Notes under the pieces: model-generated
Told to the model about the DNA's origin: nothing
What the model saw: only the letters and a program-made list of their open reading frames with translations
Database searches by the model: none
From: JOPF136 sp963773835
Lineage (GTDB): Bacteria; Acidobacteriota; Terriglobia; Acidiferrales; UBA7541
Assembly: GCA_963773835.1 (NCBI GenBank)
Contig: CAVZCQ010000001.1
Coordinates: forward strand, 1,178,001 to 1,242,000
DNA: 64,000 nucleotides
Direction: 5' to 3'
Part shown: positions 7,294 to 16,705 of the stretch, in pieces
Layout of the letters: every line of letters starts with the position of its first letter
Position numbering within the stretch: the stretch's first letter is position 1
Program-made: the position numbers and the translations under genes

Positions 7294-8504
7294 GTTCTCC
7301 GACCAAGGTTCCGTTTGTCGATCTGGTCACGCCTCACATGGAGATGCGCGACGAGCTCGTCGCCGTGCTGGATCAGGCCCTCCGGACCGGCGGGTTCATC
7401 GGCGGTCCGATGCTGGAAGAGTTCGAGCGCGAATTCGCCCTCGCCTGCGGCACAAAGTACTGCGTCGGCGTGAGCAGCGGCACGGACGCCCTGCGGTTCG
7501 CATTTGTTGGCGCGGGCATCCGCCCGGGCGACACCGTAGTCACCGTCCCGAACACCTTTATCGCCACCACCGAGGCCATCACTCAGGCCGGAGCGCGATT
7601 CGACTTTGTTGATGTTGACGAGCGCACGCTGAACATGGACGCCGCCAAGCTCGAGGAATACTTCCTTGACCGCTGCTACATCGATCGCGCCACGGGCAGG
7701 ATCACCAGCCGGCGCACTGGCTCTCCGGTCACCGCAGTCGTGCCCGTGCACCTCTACGGCCAGACCGTGGACATGGACGCCATCATGGAGCTGGCCGAGC
7801 GCTTCCGCTTTGTGGTCGTCGAGGATGCCTGCCAGGCCCACGGCGCCGAGTATCGTTCCACGAAGGATGCCCGTTGGAAGAAAGCGGGATCCATGGGCGT
7901 GGCCGCGGCGTTCAGCTTCTATCCGGCCAAAAACCTCGGCGCTCTCGGCGAAGCCGGAGCCCTCACCACCGACCGTGAAGACATTGCTCAGGTGGCCCGC
8001 AGGCTGCGCCAGCATGGCGAACTCAAGCGCTACCATCACGAGAGTGAGGGCTACAACGGCCGGCTGGATGCCATCCAGGCCGGTTTTCTCCGCGCCAAAC
8101 TGAAGCACCTGCCAGCCTGGGTCGAGGGTCGGCGCGCTGCCGCGGCGCGCTATCGGGAACTGCTCACCCCCCTCGAGGAAAAACTGCAGCTCCCCCACGA
8201 ACCGGACTGGGCCAAGTCCGCCTACCACCTCTATGTGGTGCGCACCGCCAATCGCGAAGCTCTCCAGAAAAGCCTCACCGAAGCCGGTATCGGCACGGGT
8301 ATCCATTACCCTATTCCCCTCCACCTGCAGCCCGCTTATCGCCATCTGGGTTACAAAGAGGGCGATTTTCCGGTGGCGGAAAAAGCGGCCAAGGAAATTC
8401 TCTCCCTCCCCATGTTTCCGCAATTGCAGCCCGAACAGCAGCGAGAAGTGGCTACGCAATTGGTTTCTTTCTTTGAAGCCAGCCTCTCGCTGGCGGAGCG
8501 ATAA
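7290..8504 (+). CDS. DegT/DnrJ/EryC1 aminotransferase, WbpE-like
   Basis: PLP-dependent sugar aminotransferase, 404 aa from ATG 7290, which overlaps the previous stop. Visible family motifs are VPFVDL at the start, GVSSGTDALRFAF, VTVPNTFIATTEAI, VVPVHLYGQTVDM, VVEDACQAHGAEY and the Schiff-base lysine region SFYPAKNLGALGEAGA, followed by NGRLDAIQAGFL and GIHYPIPLH. WbpE homologues transfer an amino group to C3 of the 3-keto sugar made by WbpB, and position after the WbpB- and WbpD-like genes supports this. An insertion of about 20 residues (CYIDRATGRITSRRTG) before VVPVHLYG is slightly unusual. Confidence 0.9.
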   Translation: MSSPTKVPFVDLVTPHMEMRDELVAVLDQALRTGGFIGGPMLEEFEREFALACGTKYCVGVSSGTDALRFAFVGAGIRPGDTVVTVPNTFIATTEAITQAGARFDFVDVDERTLNMDAAKLEEYFLDRCYIDRATGRITSRRTGSPVTAVVPVHLYGQTVDMDAIMELAERFRFVVVEDACQAHGAEYRSTKDARWKKAGSMGVAAAFSFYPAKNLGALGEAGALTTDREDIAQVARRLRQHGELKRYHHESEGYNGRLDAIQAGFLRAKLKHLPAWVEGRRAAAARYRELLTPLEEKLQLPHEPDWAKSAYHLYVVRTANREALQKSLTEAGIGTGIHYPIPLHLQPAYRHLGYKEGDFPVAEKAAKEILSLPMFPQLQPEQQREVATQLVSFFEASLSLAER

Positions 8505-8506
8505 GA

Positions 8507-8532
8507 CACCCTCGCGGCCCATCGCGAGTGTG
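8507..8532 (+). terminator. Hairpin just after the aminotransferase gene
   Basis: CTCGCG (8511-8516) pairs with CGCGAG (8523-8528) around a 6-base loop, with CAC/GTG extending the stem past one mismatch. It starts three bases after the stop codon. No T-run follows, so it is a weak intrinsic terminator at best, or an RNA-stability hairpin. The rest of the stretch to 8800 holds no evident gene. Confidence 0.35.
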
Positions 8533-8800
8533 AGACGCCTGGCGAATTGCTTTCGTCACGCGTGACCATCTCCGCTCCAGAATCCCCGCCCGGTTGATTC
8601 AGGGCGAGGCTGCGCTGCTGTCGCCCGTGCGGCGTCTTTCGTCACTCATCGCCGCGGAGGCCCCACACCCGGTCCCACTTGCTGCGACTGGTTTGCCCTT
8701 GGGACAGGTAAACTCCAGTGCCGGCCTCAATCAGCTCCCCGGCGACTCCCCTCGCGCGTTGACAGACCAGGCAACCAGGTGCCCAAGACGTCGAACTTCC

Positions 8801-10105
8801 ATGATTCCCCGGCCCAAACCGAGCCGCACTGGCCTGCTTCTCTCCATCCTCATCATTAACTCGCTCCTCCTGTTCATCGTGATTCCCCAGGTGAGCAGTC
8901 GCCTTCGCCCCTTCTATAACGGAAACGCATATGCCGACGGATACGACCAGATCGCAGAAAACCTCGCGCAAGGCAACGGGTACCGCTTCTTCCCCGATAC
9001 GGCCAGGACGCTGCTTCGCGAACCCGGCTATCCGGTCCTTCTCGCTGGCATCTTTCTGGTTTTCGGCAAGAATTTTGCAGCCGTAAAGTCCGCAAACCTG
9101 GTGCTGGCCTTCGCCACGGCCTATTTGACTGCCCGTATTGCTGGCAGGTTTTCGGAAAACCGTTTGCTCATTTGGGGAGCGCCTTTGCTGTTTCTAGCGC
9201 ACCCGGAAACCTTGATCGCAGAGAGTCGCGGGGGGGTCGAGATTCTTTTTGCGTTCATGCTTACGCTCTTCATCTTGACGGCCTACAGAGCCATCCAAAG
9301 CAATCGATGGTGGGATTATCTGCTGAGTGGCGCGGTGCTGGGGCTCACCGTCTTGGTACGAAGCACACCCATATTTTTCCCCTTTTTCCTCTTTGGCTAT
9401 CTTTGGCTCAGTGGGCGCCGGCAGGCTCAAACGGCTGTAGTTCTCCGGAATTTCGCCGCCGTCGTCATCGCCATGTCGGTCGTCCTCTCTCCCTGGATCA
9501 TCCGCAATTATTCCCTCACGGGTGACTTTGTTCCCACCGCGAGCGTCTTGGGCGTGGCCGCCGACGCTGGCTACTATCTCTCCGCCCACCACGCGGTTGG
9601 GAATGTCCTGCTGGACTCCGAGGCCGCACGGGAAAGGGACAAGCTGGCTCGCCAGCTCGGCTATCCATTCAGGGCTGGCTACTATCAATACTTTTATTCC
9701 AGCGCAGACGAAGTAGCCTTTTCCCGTTATCTGTTCAGAAGGGTGGTTCAGGAATATAAAAGCTCTCCATTGCTGTTCGTCGAGACTCTGGCTCTCAACC
9801 TCGCGAGATTCTGGTGCGGCGGCAAGACGTGGACTTCGGTGGTCATGAACGCGATTCTGCAATTTCCTTTTCTTGCCCTGGCCTTCCTGGGGGTTGTGTT
9901 CTATGTGAAGACCGGCCGGTTCAGGGAAATTGCCCCCATGGCACTGTTGATTCTCTACGTTGTAGCGGTCTCGTTACCGATTCTGGCTCAGGCCAGATAT
10001 AGCGTGCCGCTCGTTCCCTTTCTGTCTATCTTTGCCTTCACCGGCTTCGCTGCCTTAATAGGAAAATTCCGGGGACAGCCGTCGCCCGAGCTCGCCCGAG
10101 TGTGA
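8801..10105 (+). CDS. GT39-type membrane glycosyltransferase
   Basis: Polytopic protein of 434 aa with about ten hydrophobic segments. After the first membrane helix (TGLLLSILIINSLLLFIVIP) the extracytoplasmic loop reads DGYDQIAENLAQGNGYRF....LLREPGYPVLLAG. This 'D...AENLA.G.G...REPGYP' pattern is that of GT39/ArnT-family transferases, which use polyprenyl-phosphate sugars outside the membrane. ATG 8801 is chosen because the preceding 69 in-frame residues are low-complexity and not family-like. It probably adds a sugar to the lipid-linked or nascent glycan; the fused polyprenyl-phosphate-sugar synthase-like gene downstream could supply its donor. Substrate unknown. Confidence 0.75.
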   Translation: MIPRPKPSRTGLLLSILIINSLLLFIVIPQVSSRLRPFYNGNAYADGYDQIAENLAQGNGYRFFPDTARTLLREPGYPVLLAGIFLVFGKNFAAVKSANLVLAFATAYLTARIAGRFSENRLLIWGAPLLFLAHPETLIAESRGGVEILFAFMLTLFILTAYRAIQSNRWWDYLLSGAVLGLTVLVRSTPIFFPFFLFGYLWLSGRRQAQTAVVLRNFAAVVIAMSVVLSPWIIRNYSLTGDFVPTASVLGVAADAGYYLSAHHAVGNVLLDSEAARERDKLARQLGYPFRAGYYQYFYSSADEVAFSRYLFRRVVQEYKSSPLLFVETLALNLARFWCGGKTWTSVVMNAILQFPFLALAFLGVVFYVKTGRFREIAPMALLILYVVAVSLPILAQARYSVPLVPFLSIFAFTGFAALIGKFRGQPSPELARV

Positions 10106-10338
10106 CGCGGCGAGTGGGTTGCCGTCGCAGACGAATGCCGCGGGAAGCTGAGCCACTGGTTTGGTGTGGCGTTGATAAGAATGCCCTTTACAAAGAATTT
10201 TAATTCTCGCTCTGGCGGCGGATGCGCTTGCAAGTTCTCATCGGCCACGGTCGCGGTTTGTATGAAGCGTGCGGGTGATGCCTGGGCGCGTGGCGGCTCC
10301 GGCCTCGCGGATTTTCACGCGGACCGGATGCTGAATCC

Positions 10339-12279
10339 ATGAAGCGATTTGTCCAGTCCGCGATGTCGCTCGGCCTCGGTGGGCTCATTCTCTACGCCGT
10401 GCTCCGGCACTTCGACTTGCGGCAGACGCTGGCTTTGGCCCGGCAGTCGCGGCCGGAATGGCTGGCCATCGGAGCCGGGCTCATGGTCGCCGGATATCTC
10501 CTTCGGGGAGCGCGGTGGCGAATTTGGGAGCGCGGCCTCTCCTATTGGGACTCCTTCCGCCTGATTCTGATCGGTTTCATGGGCAACAACATCCTGCCCG
10601 CCCGGCTGGGTGAAATTCTGCGGGCGCACTGTACCTCGTCTAAGCTCTCCGTCGCCCGGGGGCGCACCGCTGCTTTAGCATCGATCGGGGCGGAGCGCAC
10701 CCTGGACGGGTTGATATTGGCTGTCTTTGGAATTCTGGGCGTCGCCCTCGTTCCTGTGGATCGCCGGCTTCAATGGGCCCTCTTTCTCGTTTCGCTCGCA
10801 TTCGCCGGCTTCGCTTCCGGACTCGTTCTCGGCATTCGTTTCCATCAGCAGATCCGGTCCTTCATCGCTTCCGCCAACCGGAAGTTTCCTGGACACCTGA
10901 CGGCGTACGCGATGGAAAAGCTGAACCATGTCCTCGACGGACTTCTTCCGCTCGAGACGCTTCCGCGAATGCTGGCCGCCCTCACGGCCACTGCTTTCAT
11001 TTGGAGTTTGGAGGTGGGGTCCTACTATTTCCTCGGCTTGGCCGTCTGGAACGGGATGAGCCTGAGCATCGCGCTCTTGTTTCTGGTGGTTGTTAACTTC
11101 GCCTCACTCGTCCCCTTCACGATGGGCGGCATCGGAACCATCGAAGCGACCGCGCCGCTCTTCCTCATCAGCGCCGGCATCCCCTCCGACCCGGCCCTCG
11201 CCATGGTCCTGTTGCAGCACGTAGCGCAGTACAGCTTTACGACTCTCACGGGCGCCATCCTTTACCAGACGGGAGGCTTCCACCGCATCTCGCTGGCTGA
11301 TCCCAAGTTTGCAAACTCCCTTCGCTCCCTGCACGCCCCTTCGCCGGTCATTGAGCAGACCCTTTGGAGCCTGGGGCAGCTTCGCTCGTCGGTTGCTTTG
11401 AAGCCTGCGCCGCGGAGCGAAATCCAGTTGTCCATCGTTATTCCCGCGTACAACGAGCAGGCGCGCCTGCCCCGGACGGTGCTCGAGACCATCCGTTGGT
11501 GCACCTCCCGAGATCTGGACTTCGAGCTCATCATCGTCGATGACGGCAGCCGGGACGCCACCCTCACTCTTGCCCGCCTGTTTGAAGAGAGCGACTTGCG
11601 CATCCGCGCTCTCGCTGGTCCGCACATGGGCAAAGGTGCAGCCGTCCGCTTGGGGATACTCAACGCCAAGGGCCGCCTCATCCTGTTTATGGACGCCGAC
11701 GAAGCCACCCCCCTCAACGAAATCCCCAAACTCCTTGACGCTATCGAGCAAGGTCACGACGTGGCCATTGGCTCCAGGGTTGTACAGCGCCCCGGCGAAG
11801 TGGAGGTCAAGACTTCGTTCCTTCGGTGGTTTATTGGCCGCAGCTTCGCTTTTCTCGTGAACTTGTTTGCCGTCGAGGGCATTGCCGACACACAGTGCGG
11901 TTTCAAGATGTTCCGTCGCGAGGCCGCCGCTGCCATCTTCTCCCGGCAGAAGCTCGTCGGATTTGCTTTCGACGTCGAGATATTGTTCATCGCGCGCCGG
12001 TTGTCGCTCTCGATCGCCGAGATCCCCGTGAACTGGGTCGCCCAGCCTGGCTCTAAGGTCAGTCTCGTCCGCGATTCCATAAAAATGCTGCGCGACATCA
12101 GCCGCATCCGGTGGCTGCATCGCAATTTCGGGAACCGAACTCTGCCGTTGCCGGAGGGCCCCCCGGCTTACCGGGTGTCTGCGGAGATGGGCTCGCCAGC
12201 AGGGCAAGCGGGTGAAACCCTCCCGGCTCCTCTGCAGCATTCCGCCTCTGACCGGACCGGATATTCAAGGGACGTTTGA
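10339..12279 (+). CDS. Fusion: lysylphosphatidylglycerol-synthase/flippase-like membrane domain + polyprenyl-phosphate GT2
   Basis: 646 aa. Residues 1 to about 320 form a multi-pass UPF0104/MprF-type 'flippase-like' domain (LRGARWRIW, GFMGNNILPARLGEILRA, ASIGAERTLDGLIL, VVNFASLVPFTMGGIGTIEA). From about 361 onward lies a GT2 domain of the dolichyl-phosphate mannose/glucose synthase class: LSIVIPAYNEQARLP, ELIIVDDGSRDATL, GKGAAVRLG, LFMDADEATPL, ADTQCGFKMFRREAA and FAFDVEILFIARR. The family logic is synthesis of a polyprenyl-phosphate sugar and possibly its movement across the membrane for use by a GT-C enzyme such as the upstream GT39-type protein. No strong ribosome-binding site precedes ATG 10339. 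The C-terminal 40 residues are non-conserved. Confidence 0.85.
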   Translation: MKRFVQSAMSLGLGGLILYAVLRHFDLRQTLALARQSRPEWLAIGAGLMVAGYLLRGARWRIWERGLSYWDSFRLILIGFMGNNILPARLGEILRAHCTSSKLSVARGRTAALASIGAERTLDGLILAVFGILGVALVPVDRRLQWALFLVSLAFAGFASGLVLGIRFHQQIRSFIASANRKFPGHLTAYAMEKLNHVLDGLLPLETLPRMLAALTATAFIWSLEVGSYYFLGLAVWNGMSLSIALLFLVVVNFASLVPFTMGGIGTIEATAPLFLISAGIPSDPALAMVLLQHVAQYSFTTLTGAILYQTGGFHRISLADPKFANSLRSLHAPSPVIEQTLWSLGQLRSSVALKPAPRSEIQLSIVIPAYNEQARLPRTVLETIRWCTSRDLDFELIIVDDGSRDATLTLARLFEESDLRIRALAGPHMGKGAAVRLGILNAKGRLILFMDADEATPLNEIPKLLDAIEQGHDVAIGSRVVQRPGEVEVKTSFLRWFIGRSFAFLVNLFAVEGIADTQCGFKMFRREAAAAIFSRQKLVGFAFDVEILFIARRLSLSIAEIPVNWVAQPGSKVSLVRDSIKMLRDISRIRWLHRNFGNRTLPLPEGPPAYRVSAEMGSPAGQAGETLPAPLQHSASDRTGYSRDV

Positions 12280-12415
12280 GCGGCCTTGGGATCTCTACGC
12301 CGATTGCGCACGCGATGGATAGGCACCACCCTGCCGGCGATCCATTCCTGCCCGCGCACACCGCTGTGCATTTCGATTTTCCGGTCTTCCCGCCATGTTT
12401 TGGTGCGGCGCGGAC

Positions 12416-12432
12416 CCGGGACTACGTCCCGG
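12416..12432 (+). other. Perfect hairpin in the 5' region of the polymerase/ligase gene
   Basis: CCGGGAC (12416-12422) and GTCCCGG (12426-12432) form a perfect 7-bp stem with a TAC loop, ending 20 bases before the ATG at 12453. It could affect translation or act as an attenuator. No T-run follows it. Seen directly; function inferred. Confidence 0.35.
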
Positions 12433-12452
12433 TGCAATGACCTCGTGACAGC

Positions 12453-13901
12453 ATGATCCCTTCGCTCGCACTTTGCGCTTATGTCGCCGGAATCGCCGTC
12501 CTGTTCTACCTGGACCGTGATTCTACCGACCGGCCCTCCAAAGCCGTCTGGCTGCCCGTCTTCTGGCTCTTGATCGACGGGTCCAGGCCCGTCTCTGCCT
12601 GGCTCGGCATGAGCCCGGAAGTGGGAGCTGCCGGGCAGCTCCCCGAAACCAGCCTTTTGGACCAGTCGATTGCCGCAGTCTTGATGTTCCTGGCCATTGT
12701 TGTCATCAGCCGCCGCCGCAAACAGCTCATGGCCCTGCTGAGGATGAGCTGGCCGATCGTCCTTTACTTCTCCTTTGCTCTCCTCAGCCTCCTCTGGTCC
12801 GATTATCCCGCGTGGGGCTTCAAACGATGGGTCAGGGCCGTGGGTGAGTTGGTCATGGTGCTGGTCGTGGTCACCGACGCTCATCCGGCGAATGCACTTA
12901 GGCGATTGTTCTCGCGCCTGGGTTTTGTGCTCCTTCCCGCCTCGGTCCTGTTGATCAAGTACTTCCCCAGTATCGGCCGCGGATATGATCAGTGGGGCTA
13001 CGGGATGAACGTCGGCGTGACCAACAACAAGAATATGCTCGGCGTTTCCACTTTCGTCCTGGCGCTGGGCGCCGTCTGGCAGGTGCTTCGGCTCTATCGG
13101 GATCGAAAGCAGCCCCATTGGGGCCGTCACATGCTGGCTCAATGCGTTCTGCTCTACTTTGGCGTCGACCTCCTCTTCATGGCCCACTCCGCCACTTCCG
13201 GCGCCTGCTTCGCTTTCGGAGCAGGACTGATGCTGGTCGCCACTATGCCCCGGATCCGGCGCAACCCCGGAATGGTTCATGCGCTCGTTCTCGCCGTGCT
13301 GCTCGCGGGCAGCCTCACCTGGATGTTAGGCGGCGCGGATGTGGCCGTCCATGCACTGGGCAGAAAGTCGGATTTTACCGGCCGCACCGAAATCTGGTCG
13401 GTGTTGATCCCGATGGCGCCCGATCCGTTGTTGGGCGCCGGCTTCGAGACCTTTTGGATTGGCCCGCGCGTCGCTCAGTTGGACAAGATTTTTGGCTACA
13501 TCAACGAATCCCATAATGGCTACATCGAGGTCTACCTGAATCTGGGATTGGTCGGTGTGTGCCTGATCGCCTTGATTCTCATCCATGGTTATCGGGCTGC
13601 TGTCGCCGCCTTTCGCCGCGATCCCCTGCTTGGCTGTCTGCCCGTCGCCTTTGTTTTCTCCGCGGCATTTTACAGCGTTACCGAAGCCGGCTTTCGAATG
13701 CTCGTTCCCATCTGGTTTTTCCTCCTTCTGGCGATCGTCGCCGCGCACCGGATTCGCGAGCTCAGCGTGAGCCCGTCGCAGTTGCAGCAGGAACTCGCTG
13801 CCGCCAATCTTCCTGGTGGCCGGCGGATCGGCCTTCGGCCTCAAACTGGATTACAGGAACAGTTGACGGTACCCAGCCTGCAGCCTGGGAAAGGCAGGTG
13901 A
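12453..13901 (+). CDS. O-antigen ligase/polymerase family protein (Wzy/WaaL-like)
   Basis: 482 aa polytopic membrane protein with about ten to twelve hydrophobic segments. Family landmarks are LSLLWSDYPAWGFKRWVR, GVTNNKNMLGV, the GRTEIWSVLIP motif and the periplasmic-loop SHNGYIEVYLNLGLVG, typical of Wzy_C proteins. It should polymerise repeat units or transfer the glycan to an acceptor at the outer face of the inner membrane; sequence alone does not separate the two. It is the only clear Wzy/WaaL candidate in the window. The stop is followed after three bases by the TTG start of the next gene, indicating coupling. Confidence 0.85.
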   Translation: MIPSLALCAYVAGIAVLFYLDRDSTDRPSKAVWLPVFWLLIDGSRPVSAWLGMSPEVGAAGQLPETSLLDQSIAAVLMFLAIVVISRRRKQLMALLRMSWPIVLYFSFALLSLLWSDYPAWGFKRWVRAVGELVMVLVVVTDAHPANALRRLFSRLGFVLLPASVLLIKYFPSIGRGYDQWGYGMNVGVTNNKNMLGVSTFVLALGAVWQVLRLYRDRKQPHWGRHMLAQCVLLYFGVDLLFMAHSATSGACFAFGAGLMLVATMPRIRRNPGMVHALVLAVLLAGSLTWMLGGADVAVHALGRKSDFTGRTEIWSVLIPMAPDPLLGAGFETFWIGPRVAQLDKIFGYINESHNGYIEVYLNLGLVGVCLIALILIHGYRAAVAAFRRDPLLGCLPVAFVFSAAFYSVTEAGFRMLVPIWFFLLLAIVAAHRIRELSVSPSQLQQELAAANLPGGRRIGLRPQTGLQEQLTVPSLQPGKGR

Positions 13902-13904
13902 CCT

Positions 13905-14798
13905 TTGGAACTTTGTGGCAAAGAAATCCGGGTCGAGGGAACGCTCGTCCGGCTCGCATTCCTCGACGGCGAAGGCTACCAGTTCCTCGAAGATCCGGAG
14001 AGGGCCGTCGAGACCCTTCGGGAGTCCAGAGACCGAATTGATCTCTTTACCTTCGTGCAGAGGCTCTCAGAGACTGCGCCGAAATTCTCTTTTCCCATGG
14101 AATTGGACAATTTTGCCGTCCTTAAGGTCTCTACTTTTGACCACTGGATGAAAGACCAGATTGATTTCAAGGTCAGAAACAAGGTTCGAAAGGCGGCCAA
14201 AAACGGAGTAGTAGTGCGCGAAGTCCCGTTCGACGACGCGCTCATCGGGGGAATCTCCGGCATCTACAACGAGTCCCCCATTCGGCAAGGCAGACGGTTC
14301 CCTCATTACCGGAAGGACCTGGATGCCCTGCGCAGGATGAAGTCCACCTGGATCGACCGGGCCATCTTCATTGGCGCGTTCTTCGAAGATCAACTGATCG
14401 GCTTCGTCAAGCTCGTCACCGATGAGACCAGGGGCCAGGCAGGCCTGATGCACATTCTGTCCATGATCCGGCATCGGGACAAGGCCCCCACGAACGCCCT
14501 CATCGCCCAGGCCGTTCGGTCGTGCGCCGAGCGCGGAATTCCGCACCTATGGTACGCGAACATGTCGTACGGGAAGAAGCAACGCGACGCTCTGGCCGAG
14601 TTCAAACGCCACAACGGATTCGAAAAAGTAGATGTGCCCCGATACTATGTGCCGCTCACTGTTGCTGGCCGCATGGCCTTGCGCTTGGGACTGCACCATG
14701 GGTTTGTTGGGCAGATTCCCGAACCGGTGGCCGCAACCTTGCGCAAAATCCGCAGCCGCTGGTACGCAAAGCGCTTTCCCGGCTTGGAAAATGCTTAG
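13905..14798 (+). CDS. GNAT/FemAB-fold protein of unknown acceptor
   Basis: 297 aa, starting at TTG 13905 with GGGAAAGG upstream. The chain has the look of an acyltransferase of the GNAT superfamily: KVRNKVRKAAKNGVVVREV, a 'YNESPIRQGRRFPHY' segment, a central IFIGAFFEDQLIGFVKLV strand pair and a C-terminal LIAQAVRSCAERGIPHLWYANM. FemAB-like proteins near polysaccharide genes often transfer amino-acyl or acyl groups. It is tightly packed between the polymerase/ligase gene and the asparagine-synthase-like gene, suggesting amide or aminoacyl decoration of the glycan. Family assignment is moderate and substrate unknown. Confidence 0.6.
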   Translation: MELCGKEIRVEGTLVRLAFLDGEGYQFLEDPERAVETLRESRDRIDLFTFVQRLSETAPKFSFPMELDNFAVLKVSTFDHWMKDQIDFKVRNKVRKAAKNGVVVREVPFDDALIGGISGIYNESPIRQGRRFPHYRKDLDALRRMKSTWIDRAIFIGAFFEDQLIGFVKLVTDETRGQAGLMHILSMIRHRDKAPTNALIAQAVRSCAERGIPHLWYANMSYGKKQRDALAEFKRHNGFEKVDVPRYYVPLTVAGRMALRLGLHHGFVGQIPEPVAATLRKIRSRWYAKRFPGLENA

Positions 14799-14824
14799 TA
14801 CCTAGCTCCAGAAAGCATCGAATT

Positions 14825-16705
14825 ATGCCCGGAATCGTCGGACTGATCACACGGATGCCGCGCGCCGCGGCGGAGCGGGAGCTTCTCCGCATGCTCGAGG
14901 CGCTGCGCCACGAGAGTTTTTACGTGGCCGGCACCTGGGTGGACGAGAGTCTGGGAGTTTACGTCGGCTGGGTCGCCCGCAAAGGCTCCTTCTCCGACGG
15001 GATGCCTCTGCGAAATGAGCGGGGTGACGCTGTTCTGGTCTTTTCCGGGGAGGAGTTTCCCGAGCCAGGAACTGCCGAGAAACTAAAGCAGAATGGGCAC
15101 CAACTTGCCTTGGACGGACCCTCCTATCTGGTCCACCTTGCGGAGGACGACCCTTCCTTTCCCGCGGGATTGAACGGCCGGTTCCACGGCCTCCTTGTGG
15201 ACCGGTCCCGGGGTACCGCGACGCTGTTTAACGACCGCTATGGGATGCACCGGCTGTGCATCCACGAATCCGCGGACGCGTTCTATTTCGCCGCCGAGGC
15301 CAAGGCCATTCTTGCCGTGCGCTCCGAACTGCGCCGGTTGGACCCGCGCGGGTTGGGTGAGTTCGTTTCCTGCGGCGCGGTGATGGAAAATCGAACGCTT
15401 TTCGAGGGCATTCAACTCTTGCCGCAAGCTTCGGCCTGGGTTTTCCGCAATGGCGCCCTCGAGGGGAAGCGCAGCTATTTCAACCAGAAGGAATGGGAGG
15501 AGCAGGAACCGCTCGACCCCGAGTCCTTTTACACGCAGTACCGCGAAGCCTTTACACGCAATCTCCCCCGTTATTTCCGCGGGAATGAGCCGGTCGGCAT
15601 GTCTCTCACCGGGGGGCTGGACACCAGAATGGTCCTGGCCTGGCAGCCGCTCCCCCCCGGCTCCCTGCCGTGCTACACGTTCGGAAGCATGTTTCGCGAC
15701 TGCCAGGACGTTGTCCTTGCCCGTCGCCTCGCCGGCATGTGCGGCCAGACCCACCAGGTGATCCGCGCGGGCGAGGAATTTCTTTCGCGATTTCCGCACT
15801 ATGCCGAACGCGCCGTGTACCTGAGCGACGGATGTGTGGACTTGAGCCGTGCCCCCGATGTGTACATCAACGAGAAAGCGCGCGAGATCGCTCCGGTCCG
15901 GATGACCGGCAACTATGGGGGCGAGATCCTCCGCCGGGTGCTTACCTTCAAGCCCGAGGGGCTTTTTCCACGCGTGTTCCAGCCGGAGCTCCAGTCCTTC
16001 GTCCGCCAGGCAAGCCAAACCTATGCCGAAACGGTAAGCGGCCATCCGCTTTCGTTTGCCGTCTTCAAGCAGCTCCCGTGGAATCATTATGGGATCCTCG
16101 CCGTGGAGGAATCGAGGCTCTCCATGCGCTCGCCCTTCCTCGACAACGAATTTATCCGTACTATTTTTCGCGCCCCGGCGCAGGCTTTCACTGGCAACGA
16201 GATTTCCCTGCGCTTGATTGCCGATGGCAAAAGCGAACTCTTGAAAGTTCCGACCGACCGTGGCCTGGCCGGCGGCCGCGGGCGCCTTTCAGGGGCGCTC
16301 TCCCACGGTCTCCTCGAGTTTCTGTTCAAAGCGGAGTACGCCTACGACATGGGCATGCCGCAATCGGTGGCCCGCGTGGACCATGTCTTCTCTTCTCTGC
16401 ATCTCGAGCGCCTGTTCCTCGGCAGGCACAAGGTCTTTCATTTCCGGATTTGGTACCGCGACTTCCTCGCCGGATACGTTCGAGAGATGCTGCTGGATCC
16501 CCGCAGTCTTTCCAGGCCTTACATCGAGCGCAAAGGGGTCGAGGCCATCGTGCGCGGCCACCTCACGGGCGACCACAACTACACCACGGAACTCCACAAA
16601 GTTCTGGCCCTGGAAATCCTCCACCGCATCTTCTTGGACAATTCTGAAGATGGCCGAATTGGAACGCGCCGGGAAGTTCCGGTGGCTGCTGGCGCAGTTC
16701 AGTGA
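14825..16705 (+). CDS. Asparagine-synthase-like protein lacking the N-terminal catalytic Cys
   Basis: 626 aa with the two-domain plan of AsnB: glutamine-amidotransferase-like N-half (GLNGRFHGLLVDR, LFNDRYGMHRL, AAEAKAILAV) and ATP-pyrophosphatase C-half (MSLTGGLDTRMVLAW at about 259-273; MRSPFLDNEF). The protein begins MPGIVG, so the nucleophilic Cys2 of class II amidotransferases (MCGI) is Pro; it cannot take ammonia from glutamine by the usual route. The PP-loop is SLTGGLDTR rather than SGGLDSS. Such proteins in glycan clusters probably form amide or other acyl-AMP-derived bonds. ATG 14825 is chosen over an upstream in-frame start at 14522 because homology begins here. The last seven bases overlap the convergent minus-strand gene. 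Confidence 0.82.
   Translation: MPGIVGLITRMPRAAAERELLRMLEALRHESFYVAGTWVDESLGVYVGWVARKGSFSDGMPLRNERGDAVLVFSGEEFPEPGTAEKLKQNGHQLALDGPSYLVHLAEDDPSFPAGLNGRFHGLLVDRSRGTATLFNDRYGMHRLCIHESADAFYFAAEAKAILAVRSELRRLDPRGLGEFVSCGAVMENRTLFEGIQLLPQASAWVFRNGALEGKRSYFNQKEWEEQEPLDPESFYTQYREAFTRNLPRYFRGNEPVGMSLTGGLDTRMVLAWQPLPPGSLPCYTFGSMFRDCQDVVLARRLAGMCGQTHQVIRAGEEFLSRFPHYAERAVYLSDGCVDLSRAPDVYINEKAREIAPVRMTGNYGGEILRRVLTFKPEGLFPRVFQPELQSFVRQASQTYAETVSGHPLSFAVFKQLPWNHYGILAVEESRLSMRSPFLDNEFIRTIFRAPAQAFTGNEISLRLIADGKSELLKVPTDRGLAGGRGRLSGALSHGLLEFLFKAEYAYDMGMPQSVARVDHVFSSLHLERLFLGRHKVFHFRIWYRDFLAGYVREMLLDPRSLSRPYIERKGVEAIVRGHLTGDHNYTTELHKVLALEILHRIFLDNSEDGRIGTRREVPVAAGAVQ

Noticed and set aside
7041..8522. 493-codon minus-strand open frame opposite the WbpE-like gene
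   Set aside because: The plus-strand frame carries all aminotransferase motifs; the minus frame is a GC-rich shadow with no recognisable domain. The same holds for other long minus frames, such as 38747-40129 and 52639-54294.
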